DNA from: Microglena sp. YARC
Taxonomy: Eukaryota > Chlorophyta > Chlorophyceae > Chlamydomonadales > Chlamydomonadaceae
Assembly: GCA_022414725.1 (NCBI GenBank)
Contig: CM039462.1
Coordinates: forward strand, 174,751,492-174,815,491
DNA: 64,000 nt
Direction: 5' to 3'
In this document: positions 21,898 through 36,100 of the stretch, one piece after another
Layout: each line of letters starts with the position of its first letter
Position numbering within the stretch: position 1 is the first letter of the stretch
Translations under genes and position numbers: made by a program
The notes under the pieces: generated by a model
What the model saw: the letters and a program-made list of their open reading frames with translations, nothing else
Told to the model about the DNA's origin: nothing
The model's database searches: none

Positions 21898-22277
21898 GGG
21901 TGTGTTTCCAGTGGGTTTTCGGTCACCGTTGAAGTTCCGCTGAAGTCCACAATGGCACGAAGTGTTCCGCTGACATTTTGCTATGTCCCGCTGAAGTCCA
22001 CGCTGGCTTTTTTGACCGCTGAAGGCCGACGTGGACTTCAGCGGATCCAACGTGGACTTCAGCGGGATGCAAAACTTCAGCGGGAGCCCTGACCCTCCCG
22101 CTGAAGTTTTTCAATTCCGCTGAAGTCCACGTAGGATCCGCTGAAGTCCAGCCCGGCGAGCACCGGCGAGCACCAAGTATTCTCTCCAGGATTCTCTCGA
22201 TGAGGTTTGAGGCTTTCAGAACATCGACAATTTGACGTCCGCGAGAAACCAGCCCCTGCCCCACTGGAAACACACCC
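21898..22277. mobile_element. MITE with GGGTGTGTTTCCAGTGG ends (TTA duplication)
   Basis: 380 bp with terminal inverted repeats GGGTGTGTTTCCAGTGGG and CCCCACTGGAAACACACCC, flanked by TTA on both sides (21895-21897 and 22278-22280). The inside repeats CCGCTGAAGTCCACG in both orientations about nine times. The TTA duplication fits PIF/Harbinger-type transposition. CCACTGGAAACAC also occurs at 21396 and 21450, so relatives lie nearby. Confidence 0.75.
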
Positions 22278-22469
22278 TTAGAAGATATTATATAAGTAGA
22301 CGGACTTAGAAGATATTACGCTGTGCGCGCTCTGTTGGGCCTGCCAGCACTGAGCCAACTATCTAGGGCGAACGGTTAGGTTTTCCAGCGGTACCGAGCC
22401 CTTGTGAAATGAGACACAAGCTCATCAAGGCTACGTTGAATGAGTGGATAAGAGTGACACGCTGGCCAA

Positions 22470-22720
22470 GTGGAAGGTTTCCACAAATTGTTGCTAACAC
22501 AGGGACTAAACGTCACACTCAAAATCTCATCACGGTTTTACCCTCTTGCACCCACTGCACCTGGCGCCGGTTGGGCGACACTCTCAATGGACCGATTATC
22601 GTGCGGACTTGTCCATTACTTGGAGTCCATGACCACAAGCGAGAAGCTTCAGGAGCACTTGTCGACATCGTTGGCTACATTTCCCTCAAGCGCTATTGTT
22701 CAGGAGAAGATCGCTGCAAG
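22470..22720 (+). CDS. Ex1 candidate, HNOB N-terminal region
   Basis: Open frame ending TSLATFPSSAIVQEKIAA plus two bases before GTGCGTG (phase 2), which fits Ex2. The left boundary is not determined. An internal ATG at 22630 (MTTSEKLQEHL) could be the start. Similarity to HNOB is weak, so this exon rests mainly on phase. Confidence 0.4.
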
Positions 22721-25700
22721 GTGCGTGAACCTCGAACTTGACTTAGTTTCTCTGTAAAGCAGCTTGGGTATTTCTGCGAACTATCTTGGGTATTTGTGGC
22801 GATATCTCAGTAGTTGAGTAGACTAGCTTCGGTATATTTACAACCAGCTTGGATATTTCTGGTGATCATCCTCATTAGTTTAGTGGACTAGCTTCGATAT
22901 CTTTTAATATTTACAACAAGCTTGGGTTACGATGGGTCCATGTACATACGAGCCGCGTCCTGAATTGCGGCTTCATCGATTAGAGTCAGGGGGAGCGGTG
23001 GCGAATGGGCATTCGGGCGCATCTTTCATTGCGGCCAGACAGAGATGAGGGGGTTCTATCTATTCTGATGCTCCCCACCCCACGCCCATTTCTGCAGGTG
23101 TCTGCGGTCCGTTGTGCAGTCCTTGGGCCCAGAAGAGCATTCGCACGCAGTTGATTTCGGCCGCAGTTTTGTTGTCAAGGAGGCTGCCATTGGTTACGTG
23201 AGTGTTGACGTACTCTTAGGTTGAGTCTACGCCGCACGTTTACATGGCATGCGACACGGGACCCATTGGTCCATACTGCATCGTCAGGTGCACGTTGCCT
23301 TGCCTAGTCTCGCTCGCAACCTGTCAGCCGAAGGTGCAAGGCTTTTCATATGTACACCGAGAGTGTCTGGTCGATACTTGCTGTATTGGACTTCCTCTTG
23401 AGTTCCCGCCCAGTTTCACTCTTTGTGAGGATTCTTGGCGTGACACCTGATCGATCCCCACCCCTAATTTCTTGTCTGGGATATGCCCATATCTCCGCAC
23501 TCCCCTCCGCGTGCGTTCGAGGTACCCCTTGCCCAGGCTGTCACGTGATTCATGGCAGTATTACCAAATAGCCTACTAGCACTCCACCCGCTCGCCTGCT
23601 CACAGATTTCATTCCCGTGTTGGGATTATGTCTTTTTAAGCTGGTTGCCTCAGATTCGTTTCGAATTTGACTGTGATGTACACAGACAGCAAAGATAACA
23701 CAATGCATCATGGCAGTGACTTTCACAGGAACACAGAGTGTGTGTAGCGCGACAATGCTGCGATCACCGCAACACGCGAAGAAGAACAAACAGACAACAC
23801 ACATTCCCATCCTCCCCACCTGATCAGCACATGAACACAGCTCTCTCTCCCAATAATTTGAATTTTGATTGATACTTGGTTATTCAGCACACTATGGGCT
23901 GCTCAGCGTCATCCAATTCCAAGTTCCCCCCTGGCCTACCTGCGGAAACCAGGGAGGACACTAACCGGATAAGACAGTTTATAGACTTGTCCAGGACTCT
24001 CTTCCAAGTTCATTGTAGAGAGCACTGTGGGCCGTCCATCATAATTCTTGTTTTCAGCTACGAGCAGCAACTTCTAGGCAGCTCCCTGAGCCAGTCACTG
24101 GGCCAAGCCCCAAGATTTTGACAGTTCTGGCCAGCGGATTCTTTTAGCTTCCAGACACACTAGGTTGCATTAGCTTTGGCTGAATAGCTAGTCTGGGGAG
24201 CTGCCTAGGAGCTGCTGTTTGTAGCTGAAAATAAAAATTCCACCTTCCGTTCCGTCTTTAGCTCGCTCCCATGGAAGAAGAAGTTAATAGAACTCCCATG
24301 GAAGAAGTTTATAAGCTTTTTAGTTTCTCTCCCATGGAAGAAGTAAATATAATTTTAGTTTTTAGGTTCTCTCCCATGGAAAAAAAGTAACTAGAATTTT
24401 GGTTTTTAGGTTCTCTCCCATGGAAAAAGAAGTAAATATAACTTAAGTTTTTAGGTCCTCTCCCATGGAAAAAGAAGTAAATATAGGTTGAGTTTTTAGG
24501 TTCTCTCCCATGGAAGAAGAAGTAAATATAATTTCCGCCTTCCATTCCTTTTCAGGTTCTTTCCCATGGTGCCGACTCCCTGCCAAGGATGCTTGGGAGC
24601 TTGCTTGACCTGCAACCAGTCCTCTCTGGTGGTTCAACCATGACAAATGTATGGATCGACAACGTAAGTCGAACTTCTGTATATGCCCCTTCTGTCATGT
24701 GCTGGGCAAGTCCGTCTAGCCTATTTGGTCTACCCTGGAATGTAACACCTGTCCAACTAAGTCAGTCACTTACTTTTGATAATATACCTAGGGGAATATA
24801 CCTAGTTATAATTAACCTGCAGATAACATATTAGGATAATATACCTTGGGGAATATATCTATAATAATATACCTAGGTTCGCATGATGGTCAGTTCCCCC
24901 AGCACTTCTATACCACTGTCACTCAGTGTAGTTAGTTTCCACAAGCTTCTTAAAGTTGACCATCACAGCAATTCAGGGAATGAACTGGACTAATGTTTTG
25001 TATGTCGTCGAAAATTGTCGAGAATTCCAGGCCAAATTGTCGAGAATTGTCGGATTTGCAGGCCAAAATTCTCGACGAAATACGAGTTCTTGCGGAAACG
25101 TTTTGTCCAGTTCATCCCCTGAATTGCTACAAGCTGCTAAGGCTAAGTCCAGAGTTGTTCTGGATTGTTGATGAAACTATTCTTGATACATGGTGGAAAC
25201 AGCTTTCGACTTGGAGTTAGTTTTCGCCTTCCACTATTTCAAATTATTTTTTCTCAACAACCATTACGATTTCAGGATGGGTTAGTCCATGTAGCCTAGT
25301 TGGCCACCCATGGATTGTATTCTGCATTCAAGCTCACTGCTACGAGGTCTTGCATTCCTCAAAACTCCACAAGTCACCTCCATTGTCTCTCTTTTGACTT
25401 CAAAAGTATAGGAGAATGTGTGTGTGTGTGCGTTTGTGTGTGTGTGTGTGTGTGGGGGGGGGGGTAGAAAGTGTGTTTTTAGGGGGGGGAGGCTTCCACC
25501 GGCACAGTGGTACGTCTGATTATGCCCTTCCATACTCAGATGTGCAACAAGCCCCCACGGCCAGGATGGGGGAGTGTGGGTGGGGGGGGGTTGGGGATTC
25601 GTGTGAGTCTTGGGTGGTGGCGGTGTAAGTATAAGGAGTGGGGGCTCTGTGTGTACATCGGGCTCAGTCCTGCATTCCTCTGCTCTCTATACAACCTGCT

Positions 25701-28700
25701 GCCTGTCATCATCATATCCTTGGTAACAAGGGGCTAGGTTTCATCAGATGATCCCTTTCCTGGCTCCCCCCTTGTAAAACACACATTGATTCCTAGGGAC
25801 CGTTATATCCTATGATGTTGACCAAAGGCGAGTATGATATCATGCAAATTGCATCATATGATATGTATTTAAATGGGAACTTTAGCCTAGTCGTACTGCT
25901 TGCATCATTTTGCTGACATGATACCATATGACATCATATTGACGTTCCCTATTGTTTCCTGATTGCAGGTGGAGCCATCTTCATTCGAGCTGCACTGTCG
26001 TTCAGTCAACCCTCTCACTATTTTCTGCCTGGAAGGTCTGGTGGAAAAGATTTCTGGGCACCTCATGGGCATTGAAGGTATCACCATCACGAAACTGACA
26101 GGGATGGAGGACATCAGCGAAGAGCACCAGGTGTGAGCATTGTGCTTGCCTTAAAGCCATTCAGCGTATGATTTGGGTTTCCTTCATTGCGACGCATGGG
26201 TCTGGCTAAACTAATCAGAAATATAACCCCCCAACCCCCCTGGGCTCTTTGGCTCAGGGGGTTCGAATCTGGGCTCTGCGCCCCACCCCCCGGGCCGAAC
26301 AGGTGGCAACGCCCTTGGGCTCTTTGGCTCGAGGGGTGGGGCGCAGAGCCAAAGTTGTTCGGTCCGGGGGGTTCGAATCTGGGCTCTGCTCCCCACCCCT
26401 TGAGCCGAACTGGTGGCATCCCCCCTGGGAACTTTGGCTCTGCGCCCCACCCACCGGGCCCCACCCCCTGAGCCAAAGCCCCACCGGTTTCCGGGGGCTT
26501 TGCGTCGCGCTGGCACCGAGACGCTCAATTTGCGACGCGTCGCACACTAAAACAACAGAGCCCACCATCTGCCTAGTTTTCGTGGGTATCACACGGAGAA
26601 TTGGGGATTGGATGGCAGTGAGCAGCCCAGATTTGGCTGAAATTGTTTGCACCAATTAAATTAAATATCGCCTGTCTGCAGGTCCTTCACATTTCTGTAC
26701 CAGCTGGTAGTGACGCGGTCTCTCAGTACTTGAAGCAAGAAACGGATCTTGCAGCCAAGGCTGATGCTAGTGTGTGTTCCCTTGACGCGCCCTCCTTCTT
26801 CAACCTCTTCCCCTTCCACCTCATCTTTGATCGTCAGTGCAACATCATGCAGGTGAGAATATCTGTAGTAGACGCTAGTGCTCAGGCTAGTGTGTGTTCC
26901 CTTGACGCACCCTCCTTCTGCAACCTCTACCCCTTCCACCTCATCTTTGATCGTCAGTGTAATAAAGTGCAGATGGGAATAAAAGCAGTATGATTGAATT
27001 ATATTATTGCATGTTTTTTGGCGGAGCCCCCCCCCCCCCCCCCCCCCCCCTGGGAGGCAGGAGCCCCCAGATTCACCCCATTGTCCGTTTGTCCTACCAG
27101 CATAAAAAATGAATTCTGACAAGTCAGTCAACTATCTGGCTTCGGCCAGCTCCAGTCTGTTGCCACCTGTAGTTCCGTTGCCAACACATGTGGCTAGACC
27201 TAACAATTTTCATTTTTTATGTTGAGGTTCAAGTGTTGCAGGAACAACTTAAAGAAGTTGACCCTCACCTATGAAGTGCATGCCAGAACACTCAGTGACA
27301 CATAATGAAAGCACACTCCACAATATCTCAAATGTAGTCAATGTACCCTTGTATGCACCTACGTGCTTCCCTTATATCCCACCACCTCCACCCATCACCA
27401 CCAAATCCCATATTCCACCACCACCACCACTGTGCAATTGAGCAGGCTGGCAGCGCGCTCCTGAAGGTGTTTCCAGAGTTGGATGATGAAACGCGCCTAC
27501 CAGCTGACACCTCATTTGAGGTATGTCGGTTAAGAGGGGCAGGAGAAGGAGGGGGAAGGAGGACAGGAGAAGGAGGGGGAAGGAGGGCAGGAGAAGGAGG
27601 GGGAAGGAGAGTATGAGAAGGAGGGGGAAGGAGCGCAGGAGAAGGAGGAGGAAGGAGGGTAGGAGAAGGAGTTGGAAGGAGGGTAGGAGAAGGAGGGGGA
27701 AGGAGGGCAGGAGAAGGAGGGGGAAGGAGGGCAGGAGAAGGAGGGGGAAGGAGGGCAGGAGAAGGAGGGGGAAGGAGGGCAGGAGAAGGAGGGGGAAGGA
27801 GGGCAGGAGATGGAGGGGGAAGGAGGGCAGGAGAAGGAGGGGGAAGGAGGGCAGGAGAAGGAGGGGAAGGAGGGCAGGAGAAGGAGGGGGAAGGAGGGCA
27901 GGAGATGGAGGGGGAAGGAGGGCAGGAGAAGGAGGGGGAAGGAGGGCAGGAGATGGAGGGGGAAGGAGGGCAGGAGAAGGAGGGGGAAGGAGGGCAGGAG
28001 AAGGAGGGGGAAGGAGGGCAGGAGATGGAGGGGAAGGAGGGCAGGAGAAGGAGGGGGAAGGAGGGCAGGAGATGGCTGGGGGAGGGGGGCAGGGGAAGGA
28101 GGCTGTAGAAGACCGTAGCAATGAATACTTTCACTCAGAATTCCAGACCAGACATAGATGCTGATTTGTTCCCCTAACTGACCATTTAAGTGCTGGTACT
28201 GGGACTGATCACAGCACCAAATTACAGATTGCAGCCTGACATCAATACAGTGATTTAAAAAAAAATCTGTGAGTGAATTTTTTACTAGCTTACATGTTCT
28301 AGGCCTCCTCCAGGGACAGCGTTTTCGTGCTTTTCACAGCTTTATGGGACCATTTGGGGCAAAATAAACTTTTTTGATTCCTTTTTATAGCAGTAATTGC
28401 TAAAACGGGGTCAATATTAGCGATCGCTACATATAGCGGAAATAAAAATTCTGACCTCCTTACCTGGACATGTCTTTAAACCATCTTACTAAACTTATGT
28501 GATTGCATTCTTTACTTGTGCAGTGTGGTGTGGTAGAGTTTGTAATTCCTATGTTGTCTCCGCCGTTAGATGGTGAGCATTTAAAGGGCTGATAGACCAT
28601 ATAGTCAATCCAAAGCAATCATTTTTGGCTTGGCTTGCAATGTTGGCTTGGCTTGCAGACGGTGAGCAGTCTGAGGGCTGATGGGCCCTGTAATCTGAAC

Positions 28701-31700
28701 AAATTAAACTCGCCCCCATACAAGGCTGACAGGCCTCGCCATGTGCCCCATCGTATCTGCGCAAGCCCAATTTGCCAGGTTGAGCACCCACTAACCCTCA
28801 CCAGCGGTTTTCGTGGCTTTTGGGGTGCTACTAGCAGCTTTTTGGCTCTAAACGCACCTCCCCAAACTCGAATGTAGCACCCTCCAAATACTACTGTGTA
28901 TGATTTAGCACTGGTGCTGTAAATAGCACCTGTATGTATGTTACAGTCCAGGGGTAAGCCAAATAGGCACAAGGGTCTTGCCCAACCGTATAGGAAGGGC
29001 TTAACAAGAAAAAGCTCTGATGAACTGAACCCCAAACAATCGTTTAACCAACGGGGGCCCTGAGTTTGTGCTACTGTGATAATTGACATTTATTTTTTTA
29101 TACAGCACCTGAAAGAAAGAACCCGGCCCTCACAGCCACCCTACCCTTCCCTCACAGTTCGTACACCAGGACCCATCCCTCCACCCACCAGCATCAACAC
29201 CCACACCCACACCACACATGCACCTCATCCCCCCCCCCCCCCCCCCCCTCCACCCATACACACACACACACACCCTCGCAGTTCACACACCCAGTTCATA
29301 CACCCATACCCCCCCCCCCCCCCCCCCCCTCGCAGTTCACACCCAGTTCATACACCCATACCCCCACCCCACCCCACCCCTCGCAGTTCATACACCCAGT
29401 TCATACACCCATACCCCCCACCCCACCCCCCTTCGCAGTTCATACACCCATACCCCCCACCCCCACCCCACCCCCATACCCCACCCCCACCCACCCCCCC
29501 ACCCCCCCCCACCCCTCGCAGTTCACACACCCAGCTTACCTGACCTGGGACTTCGAAGCTCTGAAGGAACATGCCAGGACTCACCCCAGCATCATCCTGA
29601 CATCACAAAATGGGTTGCAGTTGAAGGGCAGAGTCGTCCTCACCACAGTACCAGCTACCAACCCTGATGGAGTGGTAGTTCAGGAAGAGGCCATTCTTTT
29701 CTTGTGCGCTCCAACATTTGATGGGCTTGGTGATCTGAAGGTACAATAGATTAGCACCATCACTGTGATCTATCATGCGTACTGCATCAGGCACCATCAC
29801 TGTGATATGTCACATGTACAGTATCAGGCACCATCACTGTGATATGTCATATGTAGTGTTTAAGGTCTCGTGTACTGCATGAGGCACCATCACTGTGGTC
29901 TGTCACATGTACTGCATCAGGCACCATCACTGTGATCGGTCAAATGCACTTCATCTGTCACCATCACTGTGATCTGTCATGTGTACTGCATCAGGCACCA
30001 TCTCTGTGATCTGCCATGTGTACTGCACCAGGTCTTGTGTACTGCATCAAGTATTGTGTACTGCATCGTGTCTTGTGTACTGCATCAGGTATTGTGTACA
30101 GTATCAGGTCTTGTGTACTGCATCAGCTATTGTGTACTGCATCAGGTATTGCCCCTACAGCTTGCAAATTTTGGTGCTGTTTTTATTTACAATATTGCAA
30201 AATACATGCTATATAGTGTGTGTGTTCCAGGTATATAGACAGTCTATTGGCATCATTTTGGCAGCTACGTGATATGCAGCCTCACCCCGTAAGGCACTCC
30301 GTGAGGAACCCAGGCTAACCCAGGTATACCCAGGCTAACCCAGGTATACCCAGGCTATTCATCGATACTTGCACGATACTCCACGATACCCTAGGCTAAC
30401 TCAGGCTATTTCGCGCTATTTTGTTTTTTTTCGGGCACTACCTCTATTGCATGCATATTGACAGTTCATCGGCAGTCAATTGGCAGTGATATGATTGTCA
30501 GCCCCACTTCAGCCCTATGTGTGTGTTGCATGTACATTGACACTTTCTTGGCAGCGATGATTAAAGAGGTAGTGCTGCTGAATGCAGCACATCTTAATTG
30601 AGCAGCTGTGCTTTGTTTTGCATTTGCGAATAGCGGTTTATTTAGCTAGTGGGCAAGCTCATTCATTCATTCATTCATTCATTCATGCATGCATGCATGC
30701 ATGCATTCATTCATTCATTCATTCATTCATTCAGTAAGTGGGCACTACATTTAGTAAGTGGGCAAGCTTATTCATTCATTCATGCATGCATTAATTCATT
30801 CATTCATTCATTCATTCATTCATTCATTCATTCATTCATTCATTAAGTGGGCACTACATTTAGTAAGTGGGCAAGCTTATTCATTCATGCATTCATTCAT
30901 TCATTCATTCATGCATTCATTCATTCATTCATTCATTCATTCAGTAAGTGGGCACTACATTTAGTAAGTGGGCAAGCTTATTCATTCATTCATTCATTCA
31001 TTCATTCATGCATGCATTCATTCATTCATTCATTCATTCATTCAGTAAGTGGGCACTACATTTAGTAAGTGGGCAAGCTTATTCATTCATTCATTCATTC
31101 ATTCATGCATGCATGCATGCATGCATTCATTCATTCATTCATTCATTCATTCATTCATTCATTCATTCATTCATTCAGTAAGTGGGCACTACATTTAGTA
31201 AGTGGGCAAGCTTATTCATTCATTCATTCATTCATGCATGCATGCATTCATTCATTCATTCATTCATTCATTCATTCAGTAAGTGGGCACTACATTTAGT
31301 AAGTGGGCAAGCTCATTCATTCATTCTCCACTTGTTCATCATCGCACAGAATTGCGGATTCTGCCTGTCAGACTTGCCCCAGCAGGACCTATCAGTGGAC
31401 ATGGCGTTGACAACAGATGCTTACAAGATGGACCCCACCACTCAGAAGCTCCCCTCAGTTTTCACTGGGCTGAACCAGGTCTTCCCCCGCGGCCAACTGC
31501 CCATGCTTTCTGAGTGAGTACCAGATGTAGGGAAGTACAATTATTAGTCATTTCAAATGCCCAACTGCCCTTGCCTTCTGAGTGAGAACCATATGTAGGG
31601 AAGTACAATTATAAGTCATCCCCAGTGTCCAACTACCCAGATAGATAAGTTACTGCCCGACGTAAGTAAGTAATTTTATCAGGGGTTGAGGGGTTGTCAA

Positions 31701-33067
31701 GCCTGAGGTACCATATACTACAATATTGATATTTCAATTGTAAACTTGGTTTGTTAAGCATGGCACTGAATCTCCAGATTTGTAGAGGTGCCCTTTCAAT
31801 CACCCCTTATGACCGCCCCCTCCCCCCCTTTCTTCCTCGCCATGCACCACCCACACCACCCTTCATATCCACACTCCATGCTTCCACTGTCTCCCATATC
31901 ATATCCACATCATATCCATACCATATCCATATCATACCCACATCATATCCATGTCATATCCACATAATATCCATATCATATCCACATCATATCCATATCA
32001 TATCCATATAATATCCATATCATACCCATATAATATCCATATCATATCCACATCATATCCATATCATATTGTATCGGCATCATATACTCATCATATCCAT
32101 ATCATATCCTCATCATATCCACATCATATCCACATTATATCCATATCATATCCGAGTAATATCTATCTCATATCTACGTAATATCTATCTCATATCCACG
32201 TAATATCTATCTCATATCCACACTCCATGCTTCCACTGTCTTCCAGGAATGTCCCCATTTCCACGTTCACAGACGTGGGTTTGAGCACCTTTGGTGCTGC
32301 TTTCCTTAGTGTGAAAGGAAATAGCTTTACCGCAGATCGTAACAGTAATGAGGCGATGACAATCTTGAACAAGCTAATGCAGCGTCCTGAGATAAGGAAG
32401 GTGGGTAAAATAAAGAAATAAATAGTACGCCGTATTAAAGGGCTTGAGCTTGAGGGGGTCAGCCTGTTCGCTTGCACTGAGGCCAACGACTGATCAGCTA
32501 CCTCCCAATCAGACTCACATACAACCTTACCCATTATCCTTCCTTGTGTGTCCCATTGTCACAATGTATGGCTTGCTTCCATTGGCCCATTATCGCACTG
32601 TTTGGCTTGCGACGCTCCACCCAGTCCACCTCTTCCTCCCATGTTCAGGCGATCCCCTTATCAGATCTGATTGTGCTGAGGGAGGCTGTTCATAGCAAGC
32701 CGCCGAGGACAGGCAATAACTTTCACCTGACCACTGAGGTGAGTGAGCTTCTCTCTGTAAGATTTTGCATGAGCTGCCACATGTAGCTCAAGTGCTGCAT
32801 TCTGTACCTTGATGTTTTGGGGTTGTTACACTTGAGCCTTTGGGGGGTGTATTTTCGGGCCAAGAAAGCTGCTAGTAGGACCCCCAAAGGGTACTGAGAG
32901 TACCATAAAGCTACATACAGAGACTGATTCCTTTCCTATCAGACAACCCTGTTGGGCTGTAATGCTTGAATTGTATAATGGCTGCTTCCAAGCCCATCTG
33001 GGGGGCGGGAGCTCCCAGGGTCGCCCCGCTGTTTTCGTTTGTTTGTTTGTGTGACCGCCCCCCCCCC

Positions 33068-33126
<59 letters not shown>

Positions 33127-36100
33127 CCAGAAACGAACCCTGGCATGTCAGGCAAGGGTCTCGTAAGTAACTGGCTTCAGTCCGCTCCATTCTATTGCCA
33201 ACACTCTCAGCCAATTTTTCGCGTAGCTTGCAACGCTGCCTAGGTCTTGTTGAAAGATCTTTAACCTGTCAATACTGTTTTGCGCAGATCTAAACCTGCC
33301 ACTTATACTGTTTTGCGCAGATCTTTAACCTGCCACAGCCCGTTTCAGTGATACGATTGGTCTAGTGGTACACCAAATCGCTTAAACGAAGCATTCCCCC
33401 AACGGTCACCCTGAGCGTTGCAGGTCGTTGTTAACCGTGATGGTAGCTTGCCCAGTCGAGGTGGTAGACCGTTCTCTGCCTGCGTACGACGGGTTCCCTT
33501 AATACCACGCCCCACCAAGCGTAATCATTACTTTTTTAACCTGTCACCAATACTGTTGTGTGCAGGTCTTGCGTGCATGGACTGGGAAGGATGAAGAAGG
33601 GAACCAAGGTCTGATGAATCTGCTGAACTCGGATGCCTGTACGGATGTAAGTTCTCACATCTAAGGGTGGGGCATACAGCCCTATATGTATACCATATGT
33701 ACATATGCTAGGCCATATATATACCATACATATATATACCATATATACCGTGTATATAGCATATATATATACCATATATATGTACATATGCTAGGCCATG
33801 TATATACCATATGTATATATGCTAGGCCATATATATAGGGAACGGCAACATGGCATCATATGATATCTTGTCATCATATGATATCATATGATGCCCGCAG
33901 TCTGACTATGCCAAAGTTACCATTTACATACAATATCATATGATGCAATTTGTATGATATCACACTCGAATTAGGTCAACATCATACAATATGGCGAACC
34001 CTACATATTTATGGTATAGCCATTTCTATGTATATGGTATAGCCATTTATATGTATATGGTATAGCCATTTATATGTATATGGTATAGCCATTTCTATGT
34101 ATATGGTATAGCCATTTATATGTATATGGTATAGCCATTTATATGTATATGGTATAGCCATTTATATGTATATGGTATAGCCATTTATATGTGTATGGTA
34201 TAGCCATTTCTATGTATATGGTATAGCCATTTATATGTATATGGTATAGCCATTTATATGTATATGGTATAGCCATTTATATGTATATGGTATAGCCATT
34301 TATATGTATATGGTATAGCCATTTATATGTATATGGTATAGCCATTTATATGTATATGGTATAGCCATTTATATGTATATGGTATAGCCATTTATATGTA
34401 CATGGTATAGCCATTTATATGTACATGGTATAGCCATTTATATGTATATGGTATAGCCATTTATATGTATATGGTATAGCCATTTATATGCATATTGTAT
34501 AGCCATTTATATGTATATAATATAGCCATTTATATGTATATGGTATAGCCATTTATATGTATATGGTAAAGCCATTTATATGTATATGGTATAGCCATTT
34601 ATATGTATATGGTATAGCCATTTATATGTATATGGTATAGCCATTTATATGTACATGGTATAGCCATTTATATGTACATGGTATAGCCATTTATATGTAT
34701 ATGGTATAGCCATTTATATGCATATTGTATAGCCATTTATATGTATATAATATAGCCATTTATATGTATATGGTATAGCCATTTATATGTATATGGTATA
34801 GCCATTTATATGTATATGGTATAGCCATTTATATGCATATTGTATAGCCATTTATATGTATATAATATAGCCATTTATATGTATATGGTATAGCCATTTA
34901 TATGTATATGGTATAGCCATTTATATGTATATGGTATAGCCATTTATATGTACATGGTATAACATTTATATGTATATGGTATAGCCATTTATATGTATAT
35001 GGTATAGCCATTTATATGCATATGGTTTAGGCTGCACATACATATAAGGGGACCCTCCCATACGCCGTAACTGGGGAAAGTCACCATGGCAGACTTAGTA
35101 AGTGTCACCCTCCAGCCGGTAGACTTTCTTGACCAAGATTGATCCTTTGTTGCCACCAGATCCCGAATCTGTATGTTGGGAACCAGGGTACTCCTAAGCA
35201 TGCGCGGCAGCGCGGTGCCACGCTGCCTTGTAGAGCCCCTCTGTGCGTTTCGCGCAGTTTTTTCAACTCCCTGTGGGCGAAGCGCGCAGTTATTGTGCTT
35301 TTTGCACTAAAAAGTGCTGACCAATTTGACGTTTGTGCGCTTTTAGCGCTGACCAATTTGGCAAAAAGTAGTACCCTGTTAGGAACGGCAATATAATATC
35401 ATATGATACCACGTCATTATATAATATCATATGATGCTGCCAGTCTGACTAGGCTAAAGTTACACTTTATATATAATATCATATGATGCAATTAGTATGA
35501 TGTCATTTTTGCCTTTGGCAAACATCATGTGATATGCTGGTCCCTACATTTATGCCAAAGCTTGGATATAAGTAGAAGATCAAAAGGGTTGCATTTTTCT
35601 TTCTTTAGCATGACAGCGAGGTTATTGTGCGCCACACATATCTAGGGAACTGCAACTAATATTAGTGTTTGAAAAACGAATGTTAACTAATATTATTACA
35701 GTGTCACAATATTAGTGTTTCAAACACTAATATTAGTTGCCGTTCCCTGCTTATGTGTATATGGCATAGCCCTTTGTGTATGTTGTATTTATATAGCCCT
35801 TTATATGCGTATATGGTTTAGGCCACATACATATAAATATGGTATAGCACTTCATGTGAGAGGACTGTGGGAGAACTTAATGCAGCGTAGGTTATCATAG
35901 TCCTTTCCCTGTGCTTAGAACTAACCTGGCATGGCTTAAGCATACGATCGTGCTCGGCCGACTAATATTAACTAACATTATCTAATATTATTCCATTTAA
36001 TTTAATTTAACTCATATTAACTAACATTGCCGTTTCCTATGTATGATCCTGCAGGTTGAGAATGAGCTACAGACGGCAATCAACAACACCCAATTACCTA

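Noticed and set aside
27328..28134. Long minus-strand Pro/Ser/Leu-rich frame (268 codons) and + strand Arg/Gly/Glu-rich frames
   Set aside because: They are translations of the 24-bp purine minisatellite; all frames stay open because the unit is divisible by three.
30649..31299. Frames repeating SFIHSFIHSF
   Set aside because: ATTC microsatellite translation.
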